Of a DNA stretch of 33,191 bases, positions 1-9,322 are shown one piece after another. Made by a program: the position numbers and the translations under genes. How positions within the stretch are numbered: the first letter of the stretch is position 1; each line of letters begins with the position of its first letter. Under the pieces are notes generated by a model that was given only the letters and a program-made list of their open reading frames with translations, was not told where the DNA came from and did no database searches. The stretch lies in assembly GCA_000430305.1 (NCBI GenBank), contig ASZZ01000018.1, positions 1 through 33,191 of the forward strand, written 5' to 3'. The stretch is from Streptococcus mitis 17/34. GTDB lineage: Bacteria; Bacillota; Bacilli; Lactobacillales; Streptococcaceae.

Positions 1-341
1 ACCTTTCAGGAGGACAAAGACAAGCCTTGACTCTAGTCATGGCAGCCTTGGTGAAACCTAAGCTCTTGTTGTTGGATGAACATACTGCGGCACTTGACCC
101 GAAAACTAGTCAAATGGTGATGGACTTGACGCAAAAGATTGTGGAACACCATCAGTTGACCACTCTGATGATTACCCATGATATGAATCATGCGATTGAG
201 TACGGCAATCGTCTCATTATGCTCTATCAAGGCAAGATAGTGGTGGATGTCAAGGGAGAGGAGAAAAAGCATCTGACGGTTGAAGACCTCATGCATCTCT
301 TCCAGAAAAATAGTGGCCAAAGTCTAGTCAGTGATGAATGA
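1..341 (+). CDS. ABC transporter ATP-binding protein (3' part only)
   Basis: The 5' end lies outside the window; the frame is open from base 3. The visible part begins inside the ABC signature (LSGGQRQAL), followed by Walker B with its catalytic glutamate (LLLLDEHTAALDP, with His where most families have Pro) and the H-loop (MITHDM). It therefore supplies ATP hydrolysis for a membrane transporter. The DEHTAALDP variant is one I associate with ATPases partnered with ABC_sub_bind (TrpX-type) binding proteins, but no partner gene is visible here, so the substrate is unknown. The C-terminus is short, with no extra regulatory domain. A hairpin terminator follows about 20 bases after the stop. ABC ATPase is certain; subfamily is tentative. 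Confidence 0.9.
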   Translation, partial: LSGGQRQALTLVMAALVKPKLLLLDEHTAALDPKTSQMVMDLTQKIVEHHQLTTLMITHDMNHAIEYGNRLIMLYQGKIVVDVKGEEKKHLTVEDLMHLFQKNSGQSLVSDE

Positions 342-360
342 GTGTTGGGATAAAGAAAAA

Positions 361-390
361 GGCTGAGATAGGGTGTCTCAGTCTTTTATT
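361..390 (+). terminator. Rho-independent terminator of the ABC transporter operon
   Basis: GGCTGAGA (361-368) pairs with TCTCAGTC (376-383, one G-U pair) across a 7-base loop and is followed by a T-rich tail. It lies 20 bases after the ABC ATPase stop codon. Confidence 0.8.
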
Positions 391-423
391 AGTATGAATG
401 GATAGGTAGAAATATGAAATTGA

Positions 424-534
424 TACTTTTCTAAAATCTCTTCAAACCACGTCAGCTCTATCTGCAACCTCAAAACAGTGTTTTAAGCAGCCTGCGGCTA
501 GTTTCCTAGTTTGCTCTTTGATTTTTATTGAGTA
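424..534. repeat. RUP-like intergenic repeat, copy 1
   Basis: A 111-base element begins TACTTTTCTAAAATC and ends GATTTTTATTGAGTA, so its ends are imperfect inverted repeats bounded by TA. The internal core (CTGCAACCTCAAA, GCGGCTAGTTTCCTAGTTTG) recurs at 26041-26141. From memory this matches the RUP family of pneumococcus, a small non-autonomous element thought to be mobilised by IS630-type transposases with TA targets. Family naming is from recall; the two-copy relationship is seen directly. Confidence 0.7.
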
Positions 535-720
535 TAATCTATCAGATGGGAACTAGATATACGATATTAAAACCAGTCCTCAAGACAAAAAGGACTGGTT
601 TGTAGTTTAGAATATTATCTTAAAAGATATCAGTTGAATGGTAAATGAAATGCTACATACCAAACTTGTGTTACTCTCGGATGAGATAGCTCTCTAATTC
701 ACTCTTATAAGTTTGTAGTT
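535..720. other. Non-coding stretch between RUP-like repeat and GH95 gene
   Basis: No open frame of useful length with a ribosome binding site is visible on either strand. The only structure is the hairpin at 571-600, annotated separately. With the repeat at 424-534 and the terminator at 361-390 it accounts for the whole gene-free gap 342-720. Confidence 0.6.
567..600 (-). terminator. Likely terminator for the GH95 gene
   Basis: A perfect 10-bp stem, AACCAGTCCT (571-580) with AGGACTGGTT (591-600). Read on the minus strand the stem is followed by TTTTAAT, so it suits the minus-strand surface-protein gene that ends at 721. The distance of about 120 bases is long but nothing intervenes. Confidence 0.6.
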
Positions 721-804
721 TTAATCCATCTTATTTTTTAGTAGGAAGATGGATGTTAAGACTAAACTAAGTCCTGATAAGAAGAGCAGTGGATTTGAGG
801 ATTC

Positions 805-819
805 ACCAGTTTCTGGAAG
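805..819 (-). other. LPETG sortase motif codons of the GH95 protein
   Basis: Minus-strand codons read LPETG, followed by a hydrophobic stretch and a short tail ending KNKMD. This is the classical sortase A anchoring signal. Confidence 0.9.
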
Positions 820-1284
820 TTGTTCTTTGAGATGAGTATTTTCCAGCTGGGAAGGACTATCGGTAGTTGAAGCCTGCTCAAAGTTTAGTGAGGTTGTTGC
901 AACTGTTTTGTTTATTGATGTTTCCGGAGTATTGACATTTTGATAGACTACCGCATATGTACTAAAGAGACTAGTAGTAAATTCTGCCATACCATCACGA
1001 ATAGTGAAAGAAAGTGATTTCAATTCTTTTGTCGGAGTTAGGTAATAAATATTTTCTACATCAGCTGTAATTGGTAGTCTAACTAAAACAGCCCCCCGTG
1101 GTTGTATATTATGGTTGTTTGAATTTTTAAATTGAATATCATAAGCATCGTATATCTTGCCAAAGAGTTCTTGAGCCAACACGTGTTTGCTAGAGAGATA
1201 CGAAACTCCTTCTAAGTCAGTTGCTCTGCCAATAATCTCAACACCAGTCTTTTCATCCTTCAAGACACGAAGTTTATACTCAGC

Positions 1285-1644
1285 AATACTGCTAGTAGAT
1301 GTTTTTTCTTGCCTAGCTCCTTTACCAGGTTCACTATAATTAGGACTGTCTATGGTAGGAGCTTTCTGTTCTCTTCCTGTCTCTATAGATTTGGAGTATT
1401 CAGGTTTTTCCACAGAAGGTGCCTCCTGATCCCCAACTGTTCCGATGGGACCAGTGTATTCAGGTCTTTCCACGGTAGGTGCTTCTTGATCCCCAGCAGT
1501 TCCGATAGGACCAGTGTATTCAGGTCTTTCCATGGTAGGTGCTTCTTGATCCCCAGCAGTTCCGATAGGACCAGTGTATTCAGGTCTTTCCACAGAAGGT
1601 ACCTCCTGCTCCCCAGCAGTACCAATAGGATCTGTGTACTCAGG
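1285..1644 (-). repeat. Six 60-bp in-frame stalk repeats in the GH95 gene
   Basis: Repeat units start at 1644, 1584, 1524, 1464, 1404 and 1344 with an exact 60-base period. Each encodes 20 residues of the type PEYTGPIGTAGDQEAPTVER. The central copies are nearly identical in DNA; the outer copies diverge. They sit between the folded modules and the LPXTG anchor, as wall-spanning stalks do. Confidence 0.95.
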
Positions 1645-2028
1645 TATGGTTACTACTGGAGCAGGCTGATCCCCTTTACTTGTTTGGATTTTTTCTTCCA
1701 CTGGCCTGGTTTCATCCTTAGGAAATACTGTTACAACAGAGCTGCTTATTGTTTTTCCTTGGATAGCATAAGCTTCTATCGGATTGCCAGCTTTACGATC
1801 TGTAGTTTCAGGAATGTCTAGTTGGACCTTGTTATCCTTAATGGTTAGAACAGTTTGTTCACTTGATGTGACAAGATGGTCATCATCGACTTTTCTGAGT
1901 AGAAGAGGATCTTTGATACCAGGGAAGGTGACAGCGACTCCATCCCAATTGCCAGTTGGTAGGGTTAAGGTAACAGTCTTATCTTTGGACTTAATAGGAT
2001 CAAGGCTTGGACTATCGAGAGACACAGA

Positions 2029-2838
2029 TGGTGCCTTTAAGATATCAAAGGAATCGAGAGAGATTTTCTTTCGCCCTTCTGGAGAATCAGGATCTACTTT
2101 CAAAGTTAGGACATGATTACCATCAGCTAGATTGGTGAATTCGCCAATCAAAGCTCCTTTTTGAGTCGCTCCTGGAGTGTAGAAGTCAAGGGCTGGCATC
2201 TCTTTTCCATCCAGTGTGACAAGTGCCTTGCCTAGTGATGCCGTTTTTAATCCATAGATTCGGATACCTGTTCCAGAGAATGGGATGGTTGCAGTGGCTT
2301 CAGAAGCAAGATTATTATCAGCGTTGATGTCAGCGTATTTTTCTGTAGAAGCATAGAGTTCTGCATCGCTCCAATCCTTAAACATGGAACCATACTGGAT
2401 ACGAGGGTCACGGTCGTCGATTTTCTCAACAGTTGCTCCTTGGCCTGGGAAGACTTTGAAGTAGTCGAGAGAAATTTTTGCACGCTCGTTTGTACGTCCT
2501 TTGTGCTCGCGCTTAACAGTGATGGTCATGAGGTGAGAACCTAAAGATAGATTTGTGTAACGTCCTATTAATACACCTTTTTCAGTTGCTCCTGCTGTAT
2601 AGAAGTCAAGTTCTCCAACAGATTTACCATCGATTGTAACCTCAGCTAGTCCTAATTGAGAAGACTTGAGACCGTAAATTTCAATACCAGGTCCATTGAA
2701 AGGAATAGTTGCAGTCGCATCCTTATCGGAGTAATTTCCATTTGAGATATCGGCGTATTTCTCTGTTCCACCAAAGAGTTCTGAGTCAGCCCAGTTTCCA
2801 TAAGCAGAGCCGTACTGGATGCGCTTGTCACGGTCATC
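2029..2838 (-). repeat. Two tandem 130-residue modules in the GH95 protein
   Basis: Module 1 (2838-2449) starts DDRDKRIQYG and module 2 (2418-2029) starts DDRDPRIQYG, with a 10-residue linker. Both share W-DSELF/DAELY, TEKYAD, ATATIPF, GIxIYGLK, LDFYT-GAT-KG and KISLD. They look like beta-sandwich carbohydrate-binding modules, but no specificity can be read from the sequence. Confidence 0.85.
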
Positions 2839-5800
2839 CATCAACTCACTGAAGGCATCGATGGAGGCAACGTCTGAAACTTGTGTTGTACGGTCCCCTA
2901 GCATAGCCTTAACGCTATAAGTATAGGCATGACTAGAATCAATTGAGCGATCGATAAAGTGAGTTTGGTTGGTGATGAACTCACGAACGCTAGGAGTTTG
3001 GCTGTTTTCATCCTTGCTTTCTCGTCGGATGACATAATGAGTTGCTCCCTCAACTGTGTTAAAGTCGAGTTCAGCTGTGACGGAATCTTTTCGAAGGCTG
3101 ATAAGCGAGTCACTCGTCCAGGGAAGTTTTCAAATGTAATGACATCACCCTTTTGAGTCGCAAGTTGGATACGGTTATCTTTGAGGCGACTAGCTTGAAC
3201 TTCCTTGCCATTAATCTTGATAATACTAGATTCGATATTTGGATAGTCTACGACTAAGTCTCCACCAACCTTAGAAAGGAAAGATAGCGTTTCAAGATTT
3301 TTCTCTTTCCATTTCATACTGACTTCAAAGTTACCACGAGCGACTAAGCCTGAGACTTGACCGTCTTTCCAAGCATCTGGAAGGCTGGTAATGGGGCAAT
3401 GTAGCCTGTGTGAGACTGAAGGAGCATTTCTGCCATACCGCTGGTTGCGCCAAAGTTACCATCGATTTGGAAAGGCGCGTGGGTATCCCAGAGGTTTTCT
3501 AGGGTTGAAGATCTAAGCTGTTCTGCCAACAAACGGTGGGCACGATTTCCATCTAAGAGACGGGCCCAGAGGTTGATCTTATTGGCCTTAGACCAACCAG
3601 TTCCACCATCTCCACGGTGGTTTAGGGTTGCGCGTGCTGCTTCTAGATATTCAGGCTGATCCTTGCCAAATAGAGTACCTGGGAAGAGTCCAACCAGATG
3701 AGAAACGTGGCGGTGATGGTTTTCAATGCCTTCGTTAGTGAATTGTGGGCTGTCTTCTTCGTACCATTCCTTGATACGGCCGTCTTGGTTGATGTGAAGT
3801 GGTTTGAGCTTATCAAATTTAGCCTTCACTTCTGTCACCAAATCTTGGTCGACCTTCAAATGATTGGCTGCTTCCATATAGTCGTGGAAGAGCTGCCAAA
3901 CTAGAGATTGGTCAAAGGTATTCCCAATCGTGATAGTTCCATGTTCTGGCGAGTAAGATGGAGAAGAAACCCAACGGTCACTAGCCTTGTCGTAGTGCAA
4001 AAAGGAATTCCAGAACCTGGCTGTTTCCTTGAGCATTGGATAAATCTTTTCTTTAAGATAAGTTTCATCCTTGGTGAATTTATAGTAGTCATAGACATTC
4101 TGCATCATCCAAGCATTGGCAGCAGGAGACCATCCCCAATAGTAGTTCCAACCAGGAGTAGTCCAGCCGAATGGTGTAGCTTGGGTGTGAACCAGCCAAC
4201 CGTTTTCTTGACCTTCTTTGGATTCGATACCCGCATATTCTTTTGCAGCGATACGACCATAATAGCGCATGTCATCAATATAATTGATCATTGGCTTGGC
4301 GGTTTCAGCTAGATTGCTCATGTAGGCAGGCCAATAGTTCATTTGCAAATTGACATTGAGGTGGTAGTCAGCGTTCCAAGGTGGATTGTCTACAGCATTC
4401 CAAACTCCTTGTAGGTTGGCAGGAAGGGCATCTGCGCGATCACGAGATGAACTAATCAATAAATAACGTCCGTATTGGAAGAAGAGTTCTTCCAGTTTTT
4501 GCCCTTTGGTAGGCGTGTAAGTTCGAAGTGCCTCTTTTGTAGTCAGATTAGAGTTATTTCCGCCTAGATTTAATTTAACGCGGTTGAAGAGGCTTTGATA
4601 GTCTTTGATATGGTCTTGCTTTAATGCTTCGTAGTCCTTTGCTTTAGCAACCTCTACGATATTTTTAACAGTTTTTTCTAAATCAATTTCTTTTCGATAG
4701 TTGGTTTTTGGATTTTGAGAAAAATTGGTCTTGGCACTGAGATACAAGGTGGCGTAATTTGCCCCTGTGACCGTTAAACTATCATCATGGACAGTAACTT
4801 TTCCGTCTGTTTTAATTCCTAGATAGGATGCAAACCGGAGCCCGTTATCTTTGACTGTGCCTTTTAGTAGGATACCATTCGGGTCTGTCGTAACATGGCC
4901 ACTCTTGTAGTTAGAATATTCCGCTGAGTAGTCTCCGTTAGCAATCAAATCTTCTGTTAAGCTATTCCAAACTGTAAAATCAAGTTTTTTGTCCCCTTTT
5001 TGAGTCAAGTGGGTAACTGTAACATCATCAGGGTAGCTTGAGAAGGTTTCTCTTTTAAAGGTAGTCCCATCTTGGGTGTAAGAAGTTGTAGTAGTAGCTT
5101 CTGTTATATCTAAACTACGATGATAGTCTGTGACGTTCTCTAATCCTTTCTTTTGGTTGGTGAATACCATAGAGATATCACCGAAGGCTAGGTAGCGACC
5201 GTATTGGGCATTGTTTGGCCCAACCAAATTTCTCTCTGCTAGTTGTTTGGCTTTTTGACGGTCACCGTCTTCTAAGGCCTTACGAATTTCGGCTAAGACT
5301 TTGTAGCGGTCCTTGTAGTTTCCTCCGTTGTAGTCTTGACTATCTGGCTGTGGGCCTCCAGACCAAAGTGTTTTTTCGTTGTACTGGATTCTTTCTTCAC
5401 CGATGAGTCCAAAAACCTTGGCACCCATTTCCCCATTTCCGACTGGGAGGGCTTGTTTTTCCCATCCATCATAGGAAGGAGCAGTTGGTTGGTTGTAATG
5501 TAATTCGTAATGTTCTTGCTTGTTCACAGGAAGTTCTGGTTTCTCGCTCTCCTTATTGTCAGCAGGGGCGGTAGTAGTACTTGTCTCTGACTGACTACTA
5601 GTTTGAGGTAGTTCTGTCCCTGAGTTTGTTTGCTTTTCAGCTGATTCAGCTATAGGTTGAGTCTCTGTGTTAGAAGCAACAACTTCCTCTACCTTCGTAT
5701 CCGGTTCAGCAGGGGTTTCAGTAATTGTTGCCTCACTTTCCGTAATCTCGACACCATCAGCAGCCACACCCTGTGCTGCTAAAAACACAGCTCCAAGTAA

Positions 5801-5893
5801 AACAGAGGCAGCTCCGACACTTAGCTTGCGGATGCTATACTTACAGGATTTTTCCCAATATCTCTTATCCACAAAATTCTCCTTTCTTAATTC

Positions 5894-5907
5894 TGTAAGC
5901 GCATACA
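5894..5907. promoter_or_regulatory. cre-like CcpA site in front of the GH95 gene
   Basis: TGTAAGCGCATACA fits the cre pattern TGWAANCGNTNNCA at all positions but one and is nearly palindromic. It lies between the -10 element and the ribosome binding site, a position where bound CcpA would block elongation. This fits glucose repression of a glycan-foraging enzyme; the role is inferred. Confidence 0.6.
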
Positions 5908-5965
5908 TTTTCTTTTAAAAAAATAAGTCTTTCAGAAATTTGTGCAATGTAATTTGAATAATCTT

Positions 5966-5994
5966 AATATAACAAATAAATAGAACTATTGCAA
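5966..5994 (-). promoter_or_regulatory. Promoter of the GH95 gene
   Basis: On the minus strand TTGCAA (5989-5994) is followed by a 17-base spacer and TATATT (5966-5971). The start codon is about 95 bases downstream, with the cre-like site between. Confidence 0.7.
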
Positions 5995-6115
5995 GGGCTT
6001 TTAAGGAAAATGGGCTTATTTTACTAAGTTTTACTAAGTATGAAGTATTTGCTAATTACTTAGGAAATCACGGTAGATGTAAGCGTAAAACAAACTGGTC
6101 AGGGTGGCTAGATTG

Positions 6116-6124
6116 TGGTATAAT
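6116..6124 (+). promoter_or_regulatory. Extended -10 promoter of the UPF0154 gene
   Basis: TGGTATAAT (6116-6124) is an extended -10 element with a perfect TATAAT hexamer; no convincing -35 is seen, as expected for this promoter class. The start codon is 34 bases downstream. Confidence 0.65.
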
Positions 6125-6157
6125 GAAAGAGACTCAAAAAGAAACAGGAGAAAAATG

Positions 6158-6406
6158 ATGGATTTACTTTTAGCAATTGTTTTGATTGTGCTAGCTTTTC
6201 TAGGAGGAGCTCTTGGAGGAATGTACTTGGTTCGTAAGCAAATTGAAAAAGAATTCGCTGACAACCCACGTTTGAATGCTGAAGCGGTTCGTACTCTTTT
6301 AAGTGCAAATGGTCAAAAACCAAGCGAAGCTAAGGTACAACAAGTGTACCACCAAATCATCCGCCAACAAAAAGCAGCCCTTGCTAACAATAAAAAGAAA
6401 AAATAA
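6158..6406 (+). CDS. UPF0154 (YneF-like) small membrane protein
   Basis: An 82-residue protein. It has one N-terminal membrane segment ([20 protein letters not shown]) followed by a basic cytoplasmic tail with conserved [15 protein letters not shown] and ending in poly-Lys. This architecture and wording match the UPF0154/YneF family of Firmicutes, whose function is unknown. Two ATGs are adjacent; the second (6158) is 7 bases from AGGAG (6146-6150) and gives the usual family length, so it is preferred. It has its own extended -10 promoter and a short hairpin after the stop, so it is probably monocistronic. It is divergent from the GH95 gene. Confidence 0.9.
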
Positions 6407-6414
6407 ATAAGGAA

Positions 6415-6440
6415 AAGTCTGGGATGAAAGTTCCAGACTT
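6415..6440 (+). terminator. Weak hairpin after the UPF0154 gene
   Basis: AAGTCTGG (6415-6422) pairs perfectly with CCAGACTT (6433-6440), and inner G-U/A-U pairs extend it. The sequence that follows is not a T-run, so termination may be partial. Confidence 0.45.
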
Positions 6441-6480
6441 CTCACTATGTTGGCTATGGTTTAGGAATAAGACATTTTCC

Positions 6481-6508
6481 TTGCATTCTATTGATATTTG
6501 ATTATGAT
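6481..6508 (+). promoter_or_regulatory. Candidate promoter of the murI-yidD operon
   Basis: TTGCAT (6481-6486), a 16-base spacer and TATGAT (6503-6508) lie about 100 bases before murI. It is the best match in the gap. The genes downstream are too tightly packed for strong internal promoters. Confidence 0.45.
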
Positions 6509-6605
6509 TAAGAGAGATAGTTGTTGATGAGGCTGTCCTTCAGTTCTTACAGACAAGTAATCATAATGAACTATCAATCAGAAAGAAGACTAGAAAGAAG
6601 ACTGT

Positions 6606-7400
6606 ATGGATAATCGACCAATTGGTTTTTTGGATTCGGGTGTCGGGGGATTGACCGTTGTGCGAGAGCTCATGCGCCAGCTTCCCCATGAAGAAATCGT
6701 CTATATTGGAGATTCGGCGCGGGCGCCCTATGGTCCCCGTCCTGCTGAGCAAATTCGTGAATATACTTGGCAGTTGGTCAACTTTCTCTTGACCAAGGAT
6801 GTCAAGATGATTGTCATTGCTTGTAACACTGCGACTGCGGTCGTCTGGGAAGAAATCAAGGCTCAACTAGACATTCCTGTTCTAGGTGTGATTTTGCCAG
6901 GAGCTTCGGCAGCCATCAAGTCCAGCCAAGGTGGGAAAATCGGAGTGATTGGAACGCCCATGACGGTACAATCAGACATTTACCGTCAGAAAATTCATGA
7001 TCTGGATCCGGACTTACAGGTGGAGAGTTTGGCCTGTCCCAAGTTTGCCCCCTTGGTGGAGTCAGGTGCCCTGTCAACCAGTGTCACCAAGAAAGTGGTT
7101 TATGAAACTCTGCGTCCCTTGGTAGGAAAGGTGGATAGCCTGATTTTGGGCTGTACCCATTATCCACTTCTCAGACCCATTATTCAAAATGTCATGGGGC
7201 CAAAGGTTCAGCTCATTGATAGTGGGGCAGAGTGCGTACGGGATATCTCAGTCTTACTCAATTATTTTGAAATCAATCGTGGTCGCGATGCTGGACCACT
7301 CCAACACCGTTTTTACACAACAGCTAGCAGCCAAAGTTTTGCCCAAATAGGTGAAGAATGGCTGGAAAAAGAAATTCATGTGGAGCATGTAGAATTATGA
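6606..7400 (+). CDS. murI: Glutamate racemase
   Basis: A 264-residue cytoplasmic enzyme that interconverts L- and D-glutamate for peptidoglycan. The N-terminus has the family signature [17 protein letters not shown]. The two catalytic cysteines sit in ACNTATA (about residue 74) and GCTHYPLL (about residue 185), both intact. The length is normal. The start at 6606 is in front of the signature as usual, but its ribosome site is unusual: AGAAAGAAGACT is duplicated in tandem at 6580-6603. The stop overlaps the rdgB start (ATGA), so translation is probably coupled. It is the first gene of the nine-gene operon. Confidence 0.95.
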   Translation: MDNRPIGFLDSGVGGLTVVRELMRQLPHEEIVYIGDSARAPYGPRPAEQIREYTWQLVNFLLTKDVKMIVIACNTATAVVWEEIKAQLDIPVLGVILPGASAAIKSSQGGKIGVIGTPMTVQSDIYRQKIHDLDPDLQVESLACPKFAPLVESGALSTSVTKKVVYETLRPLVGKVDSLILGCTHYPLLRPIIQNVMGPKVQLIDSGAECVRDISVLLNYFEINRGRDAGPLQHRFYTTASSQSFAQIGEEWLEKEIHVEHVEL

Positions 7401-8368
7401 CAAATAAAATTTATGAATACAAGGATGACCAGGACTGGTATGTCGGGTCCTATAGTATTTTTGGTGGCGTCCGGACGCTGACTGATGAAGACTTGGATTT
7501 TCCTCTATTGGAGTTTGCCCAAAGATTTCGAGATGAGGAACGAGGTTTCCCGATTTCAGTTACTGTTTTACGCTATGGTTCTCGCTACCGTTTATTGTCT
7601 TTTGTGGTAGATATACTAAACCAAGAAGCAGGTCGCAATCTAGAAGTCATCCAACGTCAGGGAGCTTTGCTTTTGGTTGAAAATGGCCAACTCTTGTATG
7701 TGGAATTGCCCAAAGAAGGGGTCAATGTTCATGATTTCTTTGAAACAAATAAGGTCAGAGAAACCTTGTTGATTGCGACTCGTAACGAGGGCAAGACCAA
7801 GGAATTTCGAGCTATCTTTGACAAGCTAGGCTACGATGTGGAAAATCTCAATGACTATCCTGACCTACCTGAAGTAGCAGAAACAGGCATGACTTTCGAA
7901 GAAAATGCCCGCCTTAAGGCGGAAACCATTTCCCAATTAACGGGCAAGATGGTTTTGGCAGATGATTCTGGACTTAAAGTCGATGTCCTTGGTGGCTTGC
8001 CAGGCGTCTGGTCAGCTCGTTTTGCAGGTGTGGGAGCAACTGACCGTGAAAACAATGCTAAACTCTTGCACGAATTGGCCATGGTCTTTGAACTCAAGGA
8101 CCGCTCGGCTCAATTCCATACAACCTTAGTCGTAGCCAGTCCAAACAAGGAAAGTTTGGTTGTTGAAGCAGACTGGCCTGGCTACATTAACTTTGAACCC
8201 AAGGGTGAAAATGGCTTCGGCTATGACCCTCTCTTCCTTGTAGGAGAGACAGGCAAGTCCTCAGCCGAATTAACTCTGGAAGAAAAAAATAGCCAATCTC
8301 ACCGTGCCTTAGCCGTTAAGAAACTTTTGGAGGTATTTCCATCATGGCAAAGCAAACCATCATTGTAA
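7397..8368 (+). CDS. rdgB: XTP/dITP pyrophosphatase (RdgB/HAM1) with N-terminal extension
   Basis: A 323-residue protein. Residues from about 125 on form the HAM1 domain, which hydrolyses ITP, dITP and XTP to keep deaminated purines out of nucleic acids. The nucleotide-binding start [25 protein letters not shown] and GFGYDPLF are all present. The first about 120 residues are an extra domain not found in most RdgB proteins; I recall this layout from streptococcal genomes but not a function for the extension. The start at 7397 overlaps the murI stop by ATGA; an upstream ATG at 7358 lies inside murI and is less likely. Confidence 0.92.
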   Translation: MTNKIYEYKDDQDWYVGSYSIFGGVRTLTDEDLDFPLLEFAQRFRDEERGFPISVTVLRYGSRYRLLSFVVDILNQEAGRNLEVIQRQGALLLVENGQLLYVELPKEGVNVHDFFETNKVRETLLIATRNEGKTKEFRAIFDKLGYDVENLNDYPDLPEVAETGMTFEENARLKAETISQLTGKMVLADDSGLKVDVLGGLPGVWSARFAGVGATDRENNAKLLHELAMVFELKDRSAQFHTTLVVASPNKESLVVEADWPGYINFEPKGENGFGYDPLFLVGETGKSSAELTLEEKNSQSHRALAVKKLLEVFPSWQSKPSL

Positions 8369-8864
8369 TGAGCGATTCTCATGGCGATAGCTTGATTGTG
8401 GAAGAAATCCGTGATCGCTATGTGGCAAAGTTGACGCCGTTTTTCATAACGGAGATTCTGAATTGCGCCCAGACTCACCGCTCTGGGAGGGAATCCGTGT
8501 TGTTAAAGGGAATATGGACTTCTATGCAGGCTACCCGGAACGTTTGGTGACTGAGCTTGGTTCGACCAAGATTATCCAAACTCATGGACACCTATTTGAC
8601 ATCAATTTCAACTTTCAAAAGTTGGACTACTGGGCTCAGGAAGAAGAAGCCGATATCTGCCTCTATGGTCACTTACATGTGCCAAGCGCTTGGATGGAAG
8701 GCAAGACTCTCTTTCTAAATCCCGGATCCATCAGCCAACCACGTGGGACTATCAGAGAATGTCTCTATGCTCGAGTGGAGATTGATGACAGTTACTTCAA
8801 AGTGGACTTTTTGACACGAAACCACGAGGTGTATCCAGGCTTGTCCAAGGAGTTTAGCCGATGA
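8344..8864 (+). pseudogene. yfcE: YfcE-family metallophosphodiesterase, one-base frameshift
   Basis: Repaired, the gene gives a 173-residue calcineurin-like phosphoesterase, normal for the YfcE/MJ0936 family. The metal-ligand motifs are split by the break: SDSHGD in frame one, and after restoring one G at 8424-8425 (GTGGCAAAG read as GTGGGCAAAG) VFHNGDSE, VVKGNMD, THGH and YGHLH follow in frame two. Without repair the first frame ends at 8550 after 68 residues, and the second would start at 8463 without the N-terminal metal ligands. The start overlaps rdgB and the stop overlaps cbpB, which is the normal operon arrangement and argues the gene was recently or still is functional. The break may be a sequencing error. 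Confidence 0.88.
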
Positions 8865-9322
8865 TTGCCAAGGAGTTTGAAACTTTCTTGTTGGGTCAAG
8901 AGGAAACTTTTTTGACCCCTGCTGAAAATCTAGCTGTGTTGATTGATACCCACAATGCGGATCATGCGACTCTCTTGCTCAGTCAGATGACCTATACCCG
9001 TGTTCCCGTTGTGACAGATGAAAAGCAGTTTGTTGGGACTATTGGGCTCAGAGATATTATGGCTTATCAGATGGAGCATGACTTGAGCCCAGAAATCATG
9101 GCAGATACGGATATTGTCCACATGACGAAAAGGGATGTAGCGGTTGTTTCGCCTGATTTTACCATTACAGAGGTCTTGCACAAGCTGGTAGATGAGTCTT
9201 TCTTACCGGTTGTGGATGCGTCTGGCATTTTCCAAGGAATTATCACGCGCAAGTCTATCCTCAAGGCAGTCAATGCCCTCTTGCATGATTTTAATAAGGA
9301 CTACGAGATTCGATGCAGATGA
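8861..9322 (+). CDS. cbpB: CBS-domain protein, CbpB-like
   Basis: A 153-residue protein built almost entirely of two CBS motifs: one around YTRVPVVTDEKQFVGTIGL and one around SFLPVVDASGIFQGIITRKSIL. Such stand-alone pairs bind adenine nucleotides; the Firmicute family CbpB/DarB binds cyclic di-AMP and signals to the stringent-response enzyme Rel. Assignment to that family rests on size, order and operon context, so ligand binding is inferred. The start overlaps the yfcE stop (ATGA) and the C-terminus overlaps the xerD-like gene by 10 bases. Confidence 0.85.
   Translation: MIAKEFETFLLGQEETFLTPAENLAVLIDTHNADHATLLLSQMTYTRVPVVTDEKQFVGTIGLRDIMAYQMEHDLSPEIMADTDIVHMTKRDVAVVSPDFTITEVLHKLVDESFLPVVDASGIFQGIITRKSILKAVNALLHDFNKDYEIRCR

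Larger units (their letters stand above)
721..5872 (-). pseudogene. LPXTG cell-wall GH95 alpha-L-fucosidase, split by two frameshifts
   Basis: Repaired, this is one protein of about 1717 residues. It has a YSIRK-type signal peptide, a Thr/Glu/Ser-rich linker and a GH95 catalytic region with the family's key motifs: [11 protein letters not shown] (about 4337-4366), PEHG (about 3938-3951) and FQIDGNFG (about 3450-3473). Two copies of a 130-residue module follow, then six 20-residue stalk repeats, and an LPETG sortase motif (805-819) with a hydrophobic tail and Lys end. GH95 enzymes release alpha-linked fucose from host-type glycans. One G/C is missing near 3383 (the frame then reads [12 protein letters not shown]) and one near 3118 (PGTSDSLISLRKD), leaving frames 5872-3344, 3317-2898 and 2904-721. 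The first break follows all catalytic motifs, so the N-terminal product could fold but would be unanchored. The start chosen is GTG at 5872, preceded by AAAGGAG at 6 bases; an ATG at 5908 lacks such a site. Both breaks may be sequencing errors. Confidence 0.88.

Noticed and set aside
1309-1821. Open frame on the plus strand across the GH95 stalk repeats
   Set aside because: It is the antisense shadow of the repetitive coding region, low-complexity, without a ribosome site or family resemblance.
3908-4312. Plus-strand 134-codon frame inside the GH95 gene
   Set aside because: Antisense to conserved catalytic sequence; no start signals.
8344-8550. Independent 68-residue protein from the first half of yfcE
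   Set aside because: The second half of its sequence is out of frame and meaningless, and one added G restores a normal 173-residue family member.
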